Below the pieces are notes generated by a model that was not told where the DNA came from, made no database searches, and worked only from the letters and a program-made list of their open reading frames with translations. From positions 84,077,657 through 84,141,656 of the forward strand of contig NC_092091.1 of assembly GCF_045679555.1 (NCBI RefSeq): a stretch of DNA of 64,000 nucleotides. Direction: 5' to 3'. Positions within the stretch are counted from its first letter, which is position 1. Every line of letters begins with the position of its first letter. This DNA is from Salvelinus alpinus (Eukaryota; Chordata; Actinopteri; Salmoniformes; Salmonidae). Made by a program: the position numbers and the translations under genes. Positions 43,815 through 56,004 of the stretch are shown here, piece after piece.

Positions 43815-44172
43815 CATCTACATGATGTATTGTTACACCATGTAGGAGCAGTATAGACCTAGTCTGTTCATTATATACATCTACATGATGTATTGTTACA
43901 CCATGTAGGAGCAGTATAGACCTAGTCTGTTCATTATATACATCTACATGATGTATTGTTACAACATGTAGGAACAGTATAGACCTAGTCTGTTCATTAT
44001 ATACATCTACATGATGTATTGTTACACCATGTAGGAGCAGTATAGACCTAGTCTGTTCATTATATACATCTACATGATGTATTGTTACACCATGTAGGAG
44101 CAGTATAGACCTAGTCTGTTCATTATATACATCTACATGATGTATTGTTACACCATGTAGGAGCAGTATAGA
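43815..44172. repeat. 63-bp minisatellite, about 5.7 copies
   Basis: Unit CATCTACATGATGTATTGTT ACACCATGTAGGAGCAGTAT plus AGACCTAGTCTGTTCATTATATA; starts 43815 and 43878. Confidence 0.95.
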
Positions 44173-44254
44173 CTGACAGTAGCTGGCTACTTATTTAGAT
44201 TTAGTTTGACTTAATGAACTGCCTTAAATGTGCTGTAGTAAAATAAAATGTATT

Positions 44255-44675
44255 CGCACTAATCAATCAACACATTCCTGTCTTTGTATGTCTCAATATA
44301 ATAGTATTATTTAATGAAATCCATTTAAAATAATATTTTCCTCAACTGCGTTTCCCACTCCAGTCAGCAGACGGCGATTTGCGTCGTTCAGGCGATGCTG
44401 CTATCGTGACGTATAATCTAGTGGACGGTTCTTCAAAAACAACAAGTCAACCACCTCGGTAGCTTGCTAGCCAACGTAGCCGAAAGATTCAAGCTGTTTT
44501 TACGCTTTCGGTGTATATTAGCTGCTGTGTTTTAGACACACTTCTATCGTATCTACTTGTTAACCTATTTAATTTAATATGACGTTATTTTTTATTAGTC
44601 AGATATAGTAGCTGGCTGGTTAAATTAGCACTAGCTTAGTCGCTAATGATAGCTAGCTAGCTAATATCCCCGAAC
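44255..44675 (+). promoter_or_regulatory. Upstream region of the zinc-finger gene
   Basis: The part with CCTCAACTGCGTTTCCCACT and CCAGTCAGCAGACGGCG is repeated at 49690-49820 after the gene. Such reuse suggests a tandem zinc-finger family with a shared promoter segment. No TATA box was assigned. Confidence 0.5.
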
Positions 44676-44959
44676 ATGAGCTCACTAAGCTTCTCTCCTC
44701 CTGCTAAAGAAGAGGTCTGCTGGACGGAGAAAGAAGCTCTGGGGCTGAACATTGTAGTGAAAGAGGAGGAGGAAGAGGAGGATGTCACGGTTAAAAAATA
44801 AATTGAGGGCGAGGCTGTTACAGTGAAAGAAGAGGAAGACGCGTTCACAGTGAAAGGAGGATGAGAAAGAGGATGCCGTTTTTGACGTGAAGAAGGAAGG
44901 GGAGATTTCTGTCACATTGAAAGATGAAGAGGTGGAGATAGGAGATCTGATTTACATCA
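44676..44959 (+). pseudogene. C2H2 zinc-finger gene, acidic first exon (broken)
   Basis: ATG at 44676 opens MSSLSFSPPAKEEVCWTEKE and a run of acidic VKEEEE/VTVK repeats, ending GDLIYI at a donor A|GTAAGT (44960). This is the N-terminal exon usual for salmonid C2H2 zinc-finger genes, which are presumed DNA-binding regulators. Two lesions are visible: a TAA after DVTVKK (44799-44801), and a frameshift in GTGAAAGGAGGATGAGAAAG near 44860, after which the acidic frame resumes (EDAVFDVKKEGEISVTLKDE). The stop comes about 41 codons in, so the exon cannot give a full protein. Confidence 0.8.
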
Positions 44960-44999
44960 GTAAGTACCGCTTTAAATTGGGTTTTCACTTTGGATATTC

Positions 45000-45650
45000 T
45001 GAGTTGGCTCGTCAATACCTCATCAAGGGAGGGCCCTGGGATGATGACTGATATGTCTAGAATCAGACGACGTAGAGAGCAAGCTACCCCTTGTTTTCTC
45101 CGTTCCGTTTTCAAAAAGTGACTTAACATATATATTTGAGAAGGGTCTATCTGGGGGCCACGGCATGTAGTGATTTTAATGTAGTTATGATTTACTAAAC
45201 ACAGTGCCCCCCAATAGTGCCATGCGAGAGTTGGGTTGGCTACACCAACGATTATGGATATACTGACAATAAGTCTCTGCCCTAACAAGCCGAGTCGTTG
45301 TCCACAAAGCGGCACTGTGGGTTGTCTAGCTCCCGCCTATCCTTTCTTTGGATTGGTGGATCTTATTATTATTGTTATCTATTGTTTATATTCTATGAGG
45401 GTTGTTGTCGTCAACCGCCTGTATTCAATGGAGAGAGATGCTAAGCTACTAGCATGAATATGCATAGCGATCTGGAGACAACTCCTATAGTGTTTTTTTA
45501 TCAAAGTTGTCGGTATGTCACGTGTCCACATAACAATTGAAGAATTACGACACTTCTGTTAGATCAAGTAAACCTCATGTAGCAAATAAGCCATTCATTT
45601 TGTTGTTGACCAAATTCAACACTTTCCACATTGGGTTGATAATTGTTTCC
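45000..45650. other. Zinc-finger gene intron, no feature recognised
   Basis: Intronic sequence. A 73-codon frame at 45236 shows no domain. Confidence 0.45.
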
Positions 45651-45835
45651 ACTAGAGAGACAACCAATTGGGTACAACCTACTGTAACCTACTGACATGA
45701 CCTAGAGAGAAAACCAATTGGGTACAACCTACTGTAACCTACTGACACGACCTAGAGAGAAAACCAATTGGGTACAACCTACTGTAACCTACTGACATGA
45801 CCTAGAGAGAGAACCAATTGGGTACAACCTACTGT
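45651..45835. repeat. ~50-bp tandem repeat, about 3.7 copies
   Basis: CTAGAGAGAAAACCAATTGG and GTACAACCTACTGTAACCTA with CTGACATGAC recur. Confidence 0.92.
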
Positions 45836-46147
45836 AATTGCATGAGAAAATAATGGTACCAGTCAAAAGTCTCCATGACTCTGCCGTTGTGCTGTAGAAT
45901 TTGTGAATTTTGTCGCTTGTATAATAAGGGACTATCATTTGTCCCAACATGACAGGCCACAGACTTTGATAAAGACTTCCAAAAGTTTTTCCACAGTTTG
46001 AGATCGACTGAGTTTTTTTAATGGGGTTTCTCCCTGTGCACCTGCCAATGTAAATCCATTGAACGAGACAAGTTACCAGACAGGACATATTGCTGATGCT
46101 CTTCCTATTGATAACCCGAATGACAATTAACTTGTTGGTGGTGGTCG

Positions 46148-46305
46148 TGGAGTCAGATGTGAAGGAGGAGGTTGATCATCAGGAGTCAGATGTGGAGGAG
46201 GAGGTTGATCATCAGGAGTCAGATGTGAAGGAGGAGGTTGATCATCAGGAGTCAGATGTGAAGGAGGAGGTTGATCATCAGGAGTCAGATGTGAAGGAGG
46301 AGGTT
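46148..46305. repeat. 33-bp tandem repeat, about 5 copies
   Basis: Unit GAGTCAGATGTGAAGGAGGA GGTTGATCATCAG. It translates as ESDVKEEVDHQ, reminiscent of the acidic exon, but lies in the intron next to a Tc1 fragment without a supporting splice site. Confidence 0.9.
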
Positions 46306-46324
46306 GATGGCCACATCAGTGAAT

Positions 46325-46921
46325 TGTACTTTTTGGAGAAATGTCCTCTGGTCTGATGAAACAAATATAGAACTGTTTGGCCATAATGACCATCGTTATG
46401 TTTGGAAGAAAAAGGGAGAGGCTTGCAAGCCAAAGCTCACCATCCCAACTGTGAATCAAGGCGGTGGCAGCATCATGTTGTGGGGGTGTTTTGCTGCAGG
46501 AGAGAGTAGTGCACATCACAAAATAGATGGCATCATGAGGTGGGGAAATTCCGTGGATATATTGAAGCAAAATCTCAAGACATCAGTCAGGAAGTTAAAG
46601 CTTGGTCGCAAATGGGTCTTCCAAATGGACAATGACCCCAAGCATACTTCCAAAGTTGTGGCAAAATGGCTTAAGGACAACAAAGTCAAGGTATTGGAGT
46701 GGCCCTCACAAAGCCCTGACCTCAATCGTATAGAAAAGTTGTGGGCAGAACTGAAAAAGCGTGTGCGAGCAAGGAGGCCTACAAACCTGACACAGTTACA
46801 CCAGCTCTGTCAGGAGGAATGGGCCAAAATGCACCCAACTTATTGTGGGAAGCTTGTGGAAGGCTACCCGAAACGTTTGACCCAAGTTAAACAATTTAAG
46901 GGCAATGCTACCAAATACTAA
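46325..46921 (+). pseudogene. Tc1-like transposase, N-terminal half missing
   Basis: The frame carries the catalytic D in LWSDETNIELFG, D in QMDNDPKHTS and E in PDLNRIEKLW (normally NPIE), with the usual 34-residue gap, and ends GNATKY. The N-terminal DNA-binding half is absent, so it cannot act as a transposase. It belongs to a different Tc1 family from 3171-4774 and 40622-41905. Confidence 0.88.
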
Positions 46922-47150
46922 TTGAGTGTAGGTAAACTTCTGACCCACTGGGAATTTGATGACATAAAAGGTGAAATAAATCATTCTCTCTACTATTATT
47001 CTGACATTTCACATTCTTAAAATAAAGTGGTGATCCTAACTGACCTAAGACAGGGAATTTTTATTAGGATTAAATGTCAGGAATTGTGATGAAATTAAAT
47101 GTATTTGGCTAAGGTGTATGTAAACTTTCGACTTCAACTGTAGGTACCGT
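46325..47150 (+). mobile_element. 5'-truncated Tc1-like transposon
   Basis: Transposase from mid-domain to stop, then the right inverted repeat ending GTAAACTTTCGACTTCAACTG at 47150, followed by TA. The left half is missing and replaced by the 33-bp repeat. Confidence 0.88.
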
Positions 47151-47494
47151 TACTGTGTTAAAAACAGAGGCAATCGTGGGACTGATGTGTGGTGTTAAAG
47201 GGGAAATCTGAAATTTGTTTCTAAACATTGGAGTAAAAAAATAATGACATCTTTGTTATTGTTTCAACTGCAGATTGGTTGTTTGTTGCGTGGCTTTTTT
47301 AAAGGGGCAACCTAGGTTTTAAACGGAAACAAAATGGCAGCCCAGAGACCTGAGCTGTGTTGGAATACTCATACTAACTGTACTATTTGTGACGTACATT
47401 GAGTTTGTAGTATGCTTATTGGTCGTAGTATGATATAGTTGGTTTAGCCAAAAGTTCCCTGGTAAGCAAGCATTTCTAAACTTTATTCACTGTT

Positions 47495-47600
47495 ATGGGG
47501 TACTATTTTGGTGTGATGTCATTATGGGGTATTGTGATGTCATTATGGGGTATTGTGATGTCATTATGGGGTATTGTGATGTCATTATGGGGTATTGTCT
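47495..47600. repeat. 21-bp tandem repeat, about 4-5 copies
   Basis: GTGATGTCATTATGGGGTATT repeated. Confidence 0.92.
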
Positions 47601-48384
47601 GAAGATAGATCATTTAAAAAAAAATGTCATCCATTTTAGAATAATAGCCAAAGAACATTTTACTGGTTGAGGTCGTTTTTAAATACAAAGTAGTACATTT
47701 TCGACAAAAACATAAACATTATATAGGACATTCAAATGAACCTTACAATTATAATCCAAAGTAGTTTGAAATGCACTCATAAGCAACCTGGAAATGGAGG
47801 CTATATTTGCTGTCAGCCTATGAGAACTCCCCTGAGTTTTCCCCCACGGTGGTGAATTAGTGAATAGACACAGAGCTTAATGTGAGTTTCCTTGAGTAGC
47901 ACTCCTGATCTTGCACTGATAGTGTGTTGTCATATTCAGAATACATTGTGGAAAAACTAAAATCTTTGCTCACCTTTTTTGCTCCAGGCAGATATACAAC
48001 ATCCATAACTAGTGATTTCTGCATTATCAGGGAGGTGTTTCTGCAACCAAATTGCATGTGCATCGCCCTTGTCGCAATTTTAGAAAACACAGAAAGGGGC
48101 CTATATTGGAGACCAAAAGTCATCTGACACACTGCTTAGGATTTCAAAAACTTTTACTTTTTTCTAGACTAAAATCATTGATGTTACTACTAATGTGAAA
48201 AAAAGACTAAATATGACTATTGTTGCTCACTTGACTGTCTTAAGACAATTGTCAAGTAATTTTAACATTCATTACAGACGTCAATTGTTGTACAACATCA
48301 TGGCTACGCTGTTGGCATCACCTTTTACAGTGGATTTCTGCTGTTGTGGGTCTTTAACCATCTGTCTGACTTGTTGTTCACACA

Positions 48385-48628
48385 GGAGAGAGACGTGACT
48401 ATCGTGGATCCTCTGGGGAGCCTCAACAACATCATGATGCTAACAGGAGAGAGACGTGACTATCGTGGATCCTCTGGGGAGCCTCAACAACATCATGATG
48501 CTAACAGGAGAGAGACGTGACTATCGTGGATCCTCTGGGGAGCCTCAACAACATCATGATGCTAACAGGAGAGAGATGTGACTATCGTGGATCCTCTGGG
48601 GAGCCTCAACAACATCATGAAGCTGACG
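48385..48628 (+). repeat. 61-bp tandem duplication at the zinc-finger exon acceptor, 4 copies
   Basis: GGAGAGAGACGTGACTATCG and TGGATCCTCTGGGGAGCCTC recur at 48385, 48446, 48507 and 48568 (period 61). Each copy begins after an ACAG. The first follows a pyrimidine-rich stretch (CTTGTTGTTCACACAG); the last leads in frame into the zinc fingers. Confidence 0.93.
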
Positions 48629-49363
48629 AGGCAGAGAAGAGTCTCTCCCGATCATATCACCTCAAGAAACACCAGAGGAGACCCACAGGGAAGAAATCTC
48701 ACTGCTGCTCTGACTGTGGGAAAGGTTGCAAATCTTCATCAGAACTTAAAATACACCAGCGAGTACACACAGGAGAGAAATCTCACCGCTGTTTTGATTG
48801 TGGGAAGAGTTACTTAAGATCAGAATCACTAAAAGTACACATGAGAATTCACACTGGAGAGAAACCTTATAGCTGTGATCAATGTGGGAAAAATTTGACT
48901 CACTCAAACTGCCTGATAGTACATCTGAGAGCACACACTGGAGAGAAACCTTATAGCTGTGATCAATGTGGGAAGAGTTTTACTCACTCAAGCTGCCTGA
49001 TAGTACATCTGAGAGCACACACTGGAGAGAAACCTTATAGCTGTGATCAATGTGGGAAGAGTTTTACTCACTCAAGCTGCCTGATAGTACATCTGAGAGC
49101 ACACACTGGAGAGAAACCTTATAGCTGTGATCAATGTGGGAAGAGATTTGTTTACATCTAGCCATCTGACTATACACCAGAGAACACACACAGGAGAGAA
49201 ATCTTATAGCTGTAGTCAATGTGGGAAGAGTTTTATTCAGTCAAGCAGCCTGGTATCACACCAGAGAACACACACAGGAGAGAAATCTCATAGCTGTGAT
49301 CAATGTCACAAGAGATACTCTGATAAAAGATCTCTGATCAAACATCAGAAAATACATACATGA
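48569..49363 (+). pseudogene. C2H2 zinc-finger gene, finger exon (frameshifted)
   Basis: The exon continues the frame of the 44676 exon if spliced at 48568/48569: RERCDYRGSSGEPQQHHEAD, a linker usual in these genes, then eight fingers. Fingers 1-5 are intact, with HTGEKPYSC linkers; fingers 4 and 5 are identical ([21 protein letters not shown]-type). Finger 6 has an extra T (AGATTTGTTTACATC, ~49146-49156) that causes a stop at 49159-49161. Fingers 6-8 continue in another frame to [11 protein letters not shown] and a stop at 49361-49363. AATAAA at 49558-49563 is a possible polyadenylation signal. With the exon 1 lesions this is most likely a pseudogene; sequencing error is the alternative for the single T. 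Confidence 0.85.
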
Positions 49364-49689
49364 AGTAGTTGTTTCATGATATCAATGAAATGTCACAATG
49401 TAGAATATTTGAATGATGTCACAATGTAGAATGTTTTAACATTGTAGTAGGAATACAAAGGATTTGAATTTGTTAAAAGTCCATATTGATACAGAAACAC
49501 TAAACCATGATTTACATGTATTAAGAACAAGTTGATTGACAAAGTCATAAAAAATTTAATAAACCACATTTTGGCTCTGATAAAAGATATGGCTCTGGGG
49601 TCAAAATGATCCATGTCAGAACTATGGTTCAATGTAAATATGTAGTGGGTCTAAAGTTTGTTTTAAATTATCACTCATTAAACACGAAT

Positions 49690-49822
49690 CAATCAACACA
49701 TGCTTCTCTTTGAATGACTTAATATAATATTACACTTTTATGAAATAAATGAAAATAAACTTTTGGTTCCTCAACTGCGTTGCCCACTCCAGTCAGCAGA
49801 AAGAGACACAGCAGAAGTGCGT
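49690..49822 (+). other. Second copy of zinc-finger upstream region
   Basis: CGAATCAATCAACACATGCT and CCTCAACTGCGTTGCCCACT with CCAGTCAGCAGAA match 44260-44375. The copy is cut by the LINE that starts at about 49830, so a following zinc-finger gene may lie outside the window or be lost. Confidence 0.65.
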
Positions 49823-49829
49823 CTTTTTA

Positions 49830-51475
49830 TATTTGATTTGATTTATATATTTTTTTATTCAAAATGCAGATCTACAATTTACATTGTTACATCATACAAA
49901 ACAGAACACAGGTATTAACAAGAAAATACTAAAACATACAAAAAATATAAATAATGAACTATTCTAGTGTAGTTGTAATCACTCTGAAAAAATCTATAAT
50001 GATTCAGGAAGATGTTGTTGTTGTTATTCACTAGGATTAATGTTTTAATAAAATAGTTACATTCAATCAGAAATATGTGTAATTTTGGTATAGAATTTTG
50101 GAATTTTTGTTTGTGTATAAAGTATTTGGCAACAAGAATAAAAAAAATGAACAATCATTTCAATGGTCTTGTTATCATTGCAATAGTAACATATTATATC
50201 TTTCATGTCAAAAACATGGGTCATGTTCATAATGGTAAATAAGTATTTTTCAAGGTTTTCCCAAAATTCTGACACAAATTTACATTAAAGAACAAGTGGG
50301 ACAGATTCTCACCTTTTCTTCACAGAAAACACAGATATCATCAACAGCCACACATTTGGATATCATAGAATTACATGGATATACAGTATCTTATGTAACA
50401 TTTTAAAGTGCACTTCCTTAACTTTGTTTGGTATACAATATTTGTAAGGCCTTAACCAGGCATTTTTCCAGACAATGTCAGGAATAATAAGCATGTTCCA
50501 GAAACATTTTCCTCTCGGTGGAAGTTGGTTTTGTGAATGAAGAATTTGTCTTATATATTTATTACAACAAGATTTCTCAAGTAAGCCCACGCCTTCCAAT
50601 CTGAGTTCTGGATAAACTTTGTGATCATTACCAAAGCTAAGATGAGTTTTCATGAGTGTAGTTAGACCACTGGGAACGGCTTTGATCACAGAAATAAACA
50701 CTGAAAGGAATTGGAAACTCTTTCAATGTTATAAATTGTTCATATGTAAGAATATTACCTCTGTTGTCAAAAACATCAAGAACAAAGTCATTATTCCTCT
50801 CATGCCAGTTGGGGTAGAACAATGACTTATTCCTTACAGTTATGTCTGAATTATTCCACAAAAGAGCTTTATGTGGGGAAAAATTGTGTAGGAAACATAT
50901 TTTCCAGGCCTTAAAGCTTGTTGGTGAAACCTAGCCAATTTAGCGGGTAATCTTTCAGGAATATAATGACATTTCAGTAAAAATTGAAGAGCTCCCAATT
51001 TATGAAACACATTATTTGGAATGAAATACCATATTGAATCAGTGTTGATCAAACATCTTGTCAACCAGTTGATCTAGAAAGTGTTATTTATGTCACAAAG
51101 TCCAACACTTCCAGACCTCCTTCAGGTCTTTTATTACAGAGGACTGACTTCTTCAGTTTGTGAGACTTATTTTTCCAGATGAAGTCAAGAAAGGTCTTGT
51201 TGATCTCTTTACAAGTAGCAGGATTTACAAACAAAGATGAGGGGTACACAAAACCAGACAGTCCCTCTGCCTTGGACAGAAGTACTCTCCCAAGTATAGA
51301 AAGATCTCTTTGTAGACAATTATTAAATATGTTTTTGGTTTTCTTAATTTTAGGAGAGAAATTCATATGTTGTCTGACTGTGGTTTTTTGACAGATGTAT
51401 TCCTAAATATTTAACACAGTCCTTTACAGGAATATTTTCTATTTCTTTATCATCAGAGTCAAATAAACATAAGAT
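49830..51475 (-). mobile_element. L1-type LINE ORF2 3' part, degraded
   Basis: Minus-strand pieces carry RDLSILGRVLLSKAEGLSGF, VYPSSLFV and FLDFIWKNKSHKLKKSVLCN with GGLEVLDF, the region after the RT core in L1/Tx1-type ORF2 proteins. Further pieces extend left to ~50063 with the AT-rich 3' end near 49830. Several stops and shifts; the RT core is missing (5' truncation near 51475). Confidence 0.8.
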
Positions 51476-51478
51476 TTC

Positions 51479-52317
51479 TGTACTACAGAAACACTGCTAA
51501 TCCAACAATAGTGCTAGGTGCCTGTACTACAGAAACACTGCTAATCCAACAATAGTGCTAGGTGCCTGTACTACAGAAACACTGCTAATCCAACAATAGT
51601 GCCAGGTGCCTGTACTACAGAAACACTGCTAATCCAACAATAGTGCTAGGTGCCTGTACTACAGAAACACTGCTAATCCAACAATAGTGCTAGGTGCCTG
51701 TACTACAGAAACACTGCTAATCCAACAATAGTGCTAGGTGCCTGTACTACAGAAACACTGCTAATCCAACAATAGTGCTAGGTGCCTGTACTACAGAAAC
51801 ACTGCTAACTAAACAATAGTGCTAGGTGACTGTACTACAGAAACACTGCTAATCCAACAATAGTGCTAGGTGTCTGTACTACAGAAACACTGCTAATCCA
51901 ACAATAGTGCTAGGTGCCTGTACTACAGAAACACTGCTAATCCAACAATAGTGCTAGGTGCCTGTACTACAGAAACACTGCTAATCCACCAATAGTGCTA
52001 GGTGCCTGTACTACAGAAACACTGCTAATCCACCAATAGTGCTAGGTGCCTGTACTACAGAAACACTGCTAATCCACCAATAGTGCTAGGTGCCTGTACT
52101 ACAGAAACACTGCTAATCCACCAATAGTGCTAGGTGCCTGTACTACAGAAACACTGCTAATCCACCAATAGTGCTAGGTGCCTGTACTACAGAAACACTG
52201 CTAATCCACCAATAGTGCTAGGTGCCTGTACTACAGAAACACTGCTAATCCAACAATAGTGCTAGGTGCCTGTACTACATAAACACTGCTAATCCAACAA
52301 TAGTGCTAGGTGCCTGC
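51479..52317. repeat. 44-bp minisatellite, about 19 copies
   Basis: Unit TGTACTACAGAAACACTGCT AATCCAACAATAGTGCTAGG TGCC, period 44 (51481, 51525). A run of AATCCACC variants is clustered between 51980 and 52220. Confidence 0.97.
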
Positions 52318-52510
52318 ACACTTGAATTAAAGGGGAACTACTCTCAAAAAATGTGTGGTCTCCTGATGTGGTTTAATGGACTTAGAACATACAATTGTAT
52401 TGGTTTTCTGTTTAAAAAAGTCTGACTTTGAGAACAAAAACCTGGGGAAAAAATGAGAGAAATTTTGAAACCTGTGAATTTCTGACTCAGTTTCTCTGTT
52501 TCAATAATAG

Positions 52511-55500
52511 TAATACTATTATCCTACTGAACAGTACAGCTTGGGTTGGTCTACTATTATCCTACTGAACAGTACAGCTTGGGTTGGTCTACTATTATCC
52601 TACTGAACAGTACAGCTTGGGTTGGTCTACTATTATCCTACTGACCAGTACAGCTTGGGTTGGTCTACTATTATCCTACTGAACAGTACAGCTTGGGTTG
52701 GTCTACTATTATCCTACTGAACAGTACAGCTTGGGTTGGTCTATTATCCTACTGAACAGTACAGCTTGGGTTGGTCTACTATTATCCTACTGAACAGTAC
52801 AGCTTGGGTTGGTCTACTATTATCCTACTGAACAGTACAGCTTGGGTTGGTCTATTATCCTACTGAACAGTACAGCTTGGGTTGGTCTACTATTATCCTA
52901 CTGAACAGTACAGCTTGGGTTGGTCTACTATTATCCTACTGAACAGTACAGCTTGGGTTGGTCTACTATTATCCTACTGAACAGTACAGCTTGGGTTGGT
53001 CTATTATCCTACTGACCAGTACAGCTTGGGTTGGTCTACTATTATCCTACTGAACAGTACAGCTTGGGCTGGTCTACTATTATCCTACTGAACAGTATAG
53101 CTTGGGTTGGTCTACTATTATCCTACTGAACAGTACAGCTTGGGTTGGTCTACTATTATCCTACTGAACAGTACAGCTTGGGTTGGTCTACTATTATCCT
53201 ACTGAACAGTACAGCTTGGGTTGGTCTACTATTATCCAACTGAACAGTACAGTTTGGGTTGGTCTACTATTATCCTACTGAACAGTACAGCTTGGGTTGG
53301 TCTACTATTATCCTACTGAACAGTACAGGTTAGGTTGGTCTACCATTATCCTACTATTATCCTACTGAACAGTACAGCTTGGGCTGGTCTACTATTATCC
53401 TACTGAACAGTATAGCTTGGGTTGGTCTACTATTATCCTACTGAACAGTACAGCTTGGGTTGGTCTACTATTATCCTACTGAACAGTACAGCTTGGGTTG
53501 GTCTACTATTATCCTACTGAACAGTACAGCTTGGGTTGGTCTACTATTATCCAACTGAACAGTACAGTTTGGGTTGGTCTACTATTATCCTACTGAACAG
53601 TACAGCTTGGGTTGGTCTACTATTATCCTACTGAACAGTACAGCTTGGGTTGGTCTACTATTATCCAACTGAACAGTACAGTTTGGGTTGGTCTACTATT
53701 ATCCTACTGAACAGTACAGCTTGGGTTGGTCTACTATTTTCCTACTGAACAGTACAGCTTGGGTTGGTCTACTATTATCTTACTGACCAGTACAGCTTGG
53801 GTTGGTCTACTATTATCATACTGAACAGTACAGCTTGGGTTGGTCTACTATTATCATACTGACCAGTACAGCTTGGGTTGGTCTACTATTATCTTACTGA
53901 CCAGTACAGCTTGGGTTGGTCTACTATTATCCTACTGACCAGTACAGCTTTGGTTGGTCTACTATTATCATACTGAACAGTACAGCTTGGGTTGGTCTAC
54001 TATTATCCTACTGAACAGTACAGCTTGGGTTGGTCTACTATTATCCTACTATTATCCTACTGAACAGTACAGCTTGGGTTAGTCTACTATTATCCTACTG
54101 AACAGTACAGCTTGGGTTGGTCTACTATTATCCTACTGAACAGTACAGCTTGGGTTGGTCTACTATTATCCTACTGAACAGTACAGCGTGGGTTGGTCTA
54201 CGATTATCCTACTGACCAGTACAGCTTGGGTTGGTCTACTATTATCCTACTGAACAGTACAGCTTGGGTTGGTCTACGATTATCCTACTGACCAGTACAG
54301 CTTGGGTTAGTCTACTATTATCCTACTGAACAGTACAGCTTGGGTTGGTCTACTATTATCCTACTGAACAGTACAGCTTGGGTTGGTCTACTATTATCCT
54401 ACTGAACAGTACAGCTTGGGTTGGTCTACGATTATCCTACTGACCAGTACAGCTTGGGTTGGTCTACTATTATCATACTGAACAGTACAGCTTGGGTTGG
54501 TCTACTATTATCCTACTGAACAGTACAGCTTGGGTTGGTCTACGATTATCCTACTGACCAGTACAGCTTGGGTTGGTCTACTATTATCCTACTGAACAGT
54601 ACAGCTTGGGTTAGTCTACTATTATCCTACTGAACAGTACAGTTTGGTTGGTCTACTGTTATCCTACTGAACAGTACAGCTTGGGTTGGTCTACTATTAT
54701 CCTACTGAACAGTACAGCTTGGGTTAGTCTACTATTATCCTACTGAACAGTACAGTTTGGTTGGTCTACTATTATCCTACTGAACAGTACAGCTTGGGTT
54801 GGTCTACTATTATCCTACTGACCAGTACAGCTTGGGTTGGTCTACTATTATCCTACTGACCAGTACAGCTTGGGTTGGTCTACTATTATCCTACTGAACA
54901 GTACAGCTTGGGTTGGTCTACTATTATCCTACTGAACAGTACAGCTTGGGTTAGTCTACTATTATCCTACTGAACAGTACAGTTTGGTTGGTCTACTGTT
55001 ATCCTACTGAACAGTACAGCTTGGGTTGGTCTACTATTATCCTACTGAACAGTACAGCTTGGGTTGGTCTACTATTATCCTACTGAACAGTACAGCTTGG
55101 GTTGGTCTACTATTATCCTACTGAACAGTACAGCTTGGGTTGGTCTACTATTATCCTACTGAACAGTACAGCTTGGGTTGGTCTACTATTATCCTACTGA
55201 ACAATACAGCTTGGGTTGGTCTACTATTATCCTACTGACCAGTACAGCTTGGGTTGGTCTACTATTATCCTACTGAACAGTACAGCTTGGGTTGGTCTAC
55301 TATTATCCTACTGAACAGTACAGCTTGGGTTAGTCTACTATTATCCTACTGAACAGTACAGCTTGGGTTTGTCTACTCTTATCCTACTGAACAGTACAGC
55401 TTGGGTTGGTCTACTATTATCCTACTGAACAGTACAGCTTTGGTTGGTCTACTATTATCCTACTGAACAGTACAGCTTGGGTTGGTCTACTATTATCCTA

Positions 55501-55524
55501 CTGAACAATACAGCTTGGGTTGGC
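52511..55524. repeat. 38-bp minisatellite, about 79 copies
   Basis: Unit TACTATTATCCTACTGAACA GTACAGCTTGGGTTGGTC, period 38 (52523, 52561). Variants (GACCAG, TTAGTC, CGATT, loss of CTA) cluster in blocks, and some multi-unit blocks are repeated (for example near 53060 and 53380), so higher-order duplication has occurred. Confidence 0.97.
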
Positions 55525-55559
55525 CTGTAACAAGTAATTAAATAGTAAAAAGTAATTAA

Positions 55560-55700
55560 AGAGCAGCAGTAAAATAACAATAGCAGGACTATATACAGGT
55601 GGGTACCTGGCTCTCAAGAGTAGACAGGCTATGTGCACACAGCCCACAAAATGAGGTGGAAACTGAGATGCACTTCCTAACCTCCTGCCAAATGTATGAC
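55560..55700. mobile_element. L1/Tx1-type LINE remnant (short)
   Basis: GACAGGCTATGTGCACACAG and CACAAAATGAGGTGGAAACT match the remnant at 25220-25300. Confidence 0.55.
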
Positions 55701-55701
55701 C

Positions 55702-55992
55702 AGTTAATTCATACTGTATGTTGTAGTCTGTCCAAGAGGGGAATCACACAGACTGATCTCAGTTAATTCATACTGTATGTTGTAGTCTGTCCAAGAGGGG
55801 AATCACACAGACTGATCTCAGTTAATTCATACTGTATGTTGTAGTCTGTCCAAGAGGGGAATCACACAGACTGATCTCAGTTAATTCATACTGTATGTTG
55901 TAGTCTGTCCAAGAGGGGAATCACACAGACTGATCTCAGTTAATTCATACTGTATGTTGTAGTCTGTCCAAGAGGGGAATCACACAAGACTG
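55702..55992. repeat. 59-bp minisatellite, copy near SRCR gene B
   Basis: Same unit and period as 16138-16466, about 5 copies. Confidence 0.95.
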
Positions 55993-56004
55993 ACAGCCTG
56001 TCAT

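Noticed and set aside
45236-45457. 73-codon hydrophobic frame in the zinc-finger intron
   Set aside because: No homology recognised and no exon borders; left as intron.
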